NCBI GenBank assembly: GCA_028872685.1
Contig: JAPKEI010000010.1
Coordinates: forward strand, 1 to 21,070
Direction of reading: 5' to 3'
Length of the DNA: 21,070 nt
From: Verrucomicrobiota bacterium
GTDB lineage: Bacteria; Verrucomicrobiota; Verrucomicrobiia; Limisphaerales; UBA1100
Of this stretch, positions 20,715-21,070 are shown piece by piece. Each line of letters opens with the position of its first letter. Position 1 is the first letter of the stretch. The notes beneath the pieces are model-generated. The model worked only from the letters and a program-made list of their open reading frames with translations. It did not search any database and was not told the origin of the DNA. The position numbers and the translations under genes are program-made.

Positions 20715-21070
20715 GTGAAAACCATCTGCAACCCCGCCGCGATGCAGCGCCAAGCCCAACGGTGGCAACGTGAAGGCGCGCGCGTGGCACTCGTGCCCAC
20801 GATGGGCGCACTTCACGCGGGACACGCAAGTCTCATCCCTCTCGCGCACAAAGTGGCCGGTACGAAGGGAATCGTCGTTGTCAGCATTTATGTGAACCCC
20901 ACGCAGTTTAATGCCGCCAAGGATTTGCGCGCTTACCCGCGCCCATTGGCCGCGGATAAGAAACTTTGCCGCGCTGAAGGCGTGGACGTGGTTTTTGCCC
21001 CAAAGTCGCTTTACAAAAATGACGCTAGCACCGCCATTGACGAAGCCGTCGTGTCACTCGGGATGGAAGG
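20715..21070 (+). CDS. panC: Pantothenate synthetase, partial (3' end outside window)
   Basis: The first 118 residues are present. The nucleotidyltransferase signature PTMGALHAGHASL (28-40, HxGH at 34-37) is followed by VVVSIYVNPTQFNAAKDLRAYPR, as in PanC, which joins pantoate and beta-alanine with ATP for coenzyme A synthesis. The family N-terminus (about 28 residues before PTMGALH) fits the GTG at 20715. The next candidate, ATG 20742, would remove the first strand. No Shine-Dalgarno sequence is present; the upstream bases are the T-run of a terminator. Confidence 0.95.
   Translation, partial: MKTICNPAAMQRQAQRWQREGARVALVPTMGALHAGHASLIPLAHKVAGTKGIVVVSIYVNPTQFNAAKDLRAYPRPLAADKKLCRAEGVDVVFAPKSLYKNDASTAIDEAVVSLGME

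Noticed and set aside
1..21070. CRISPR arrays, tRNA or rRNA genes, transposases, phage genes, defence systems
   Set aside because: Gaps between genes are all under about 170 bp. None holds spaced identical repeats or a cloverleaf, and no protein shows transposase, integrase or defence motifs.

Overview
The window looks like chromosomal core sequence of a diderm bacterium, most likely a member of the Verrucomicrobiota (Pedosphaera/Limisphaera-like side). Four observations point that way: an LptD-type outer-membrane protein; a secreted DUF6797 beta-propeller protein and a Tat-exported Gfo/Idh/MocA oxidoreductase of types abundant in Verrucomicrobiota and Planctomycetota; a DksA-like protein with a histone-like Lys/Ala-rich tail; and almost no visible Shine-Dalgarno sequences. 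The taxon is inferred from gene style, not from a marker search. No tRNA, rRNA, IS element, prophage or CRISPR array was seen. Coding density is very high and no gap exceeds about 170 bp.

Layout. 1-6962 is all on the minus strand. Read in transcription order it holds CPBP protease, thiL, tsaE and tsaB as a tightly overlapping operon, then alr, a DUF368 membrane protein and a CNT nucleoside transporter, and finally a Tat-exported oxidoreductase cut by the window edge. 7049-8698 (+) is rph-prmA. 8686-11952 (-) holds folE2, then a DksA-like gene with rpmG (L33) and rpsR (S18), a strong terminator, and a ZIP metal transporter with a Fur/Zur-family regulator. 12031-12939 (+) is a secreted endonuclease/exonuclease/phosphatase-fold protein, convergent with lptD (15133-12941, -). 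15302-19010 (+) encodes two exported proteins, one DUF6797/beta-propeller and one PDZ protein with repeated beta modules. 19065-20171 (-) is glycerate kinase. 20323-21070 (+) is a glutaredoxin, a strong terminator and the start of panC.

Two things stand out. First, 8686-11952 collects products that elsewhere belong to zinc-sparing responses: cysteine-free S18 and L33, a DksA-like protein with three of four zinc-finger cysteines lost, FolE2, a ZIP transporter and a Fur/Zur repressor. A perfect 17-bp 8-1-8 palindrome lies directly in front of the zip-fur unit. This suggests a local zinc-homeostasis neighbourhood, although the ribosomal genes could equally be the housekeeping copies. Second, several genes have a sigma70-like -10 hexamer ending only 6-8 nt before the start codon. 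This implies leaderless or nearly leaderless mRNAs and fits the missing Shine-Dalgarno sequences.
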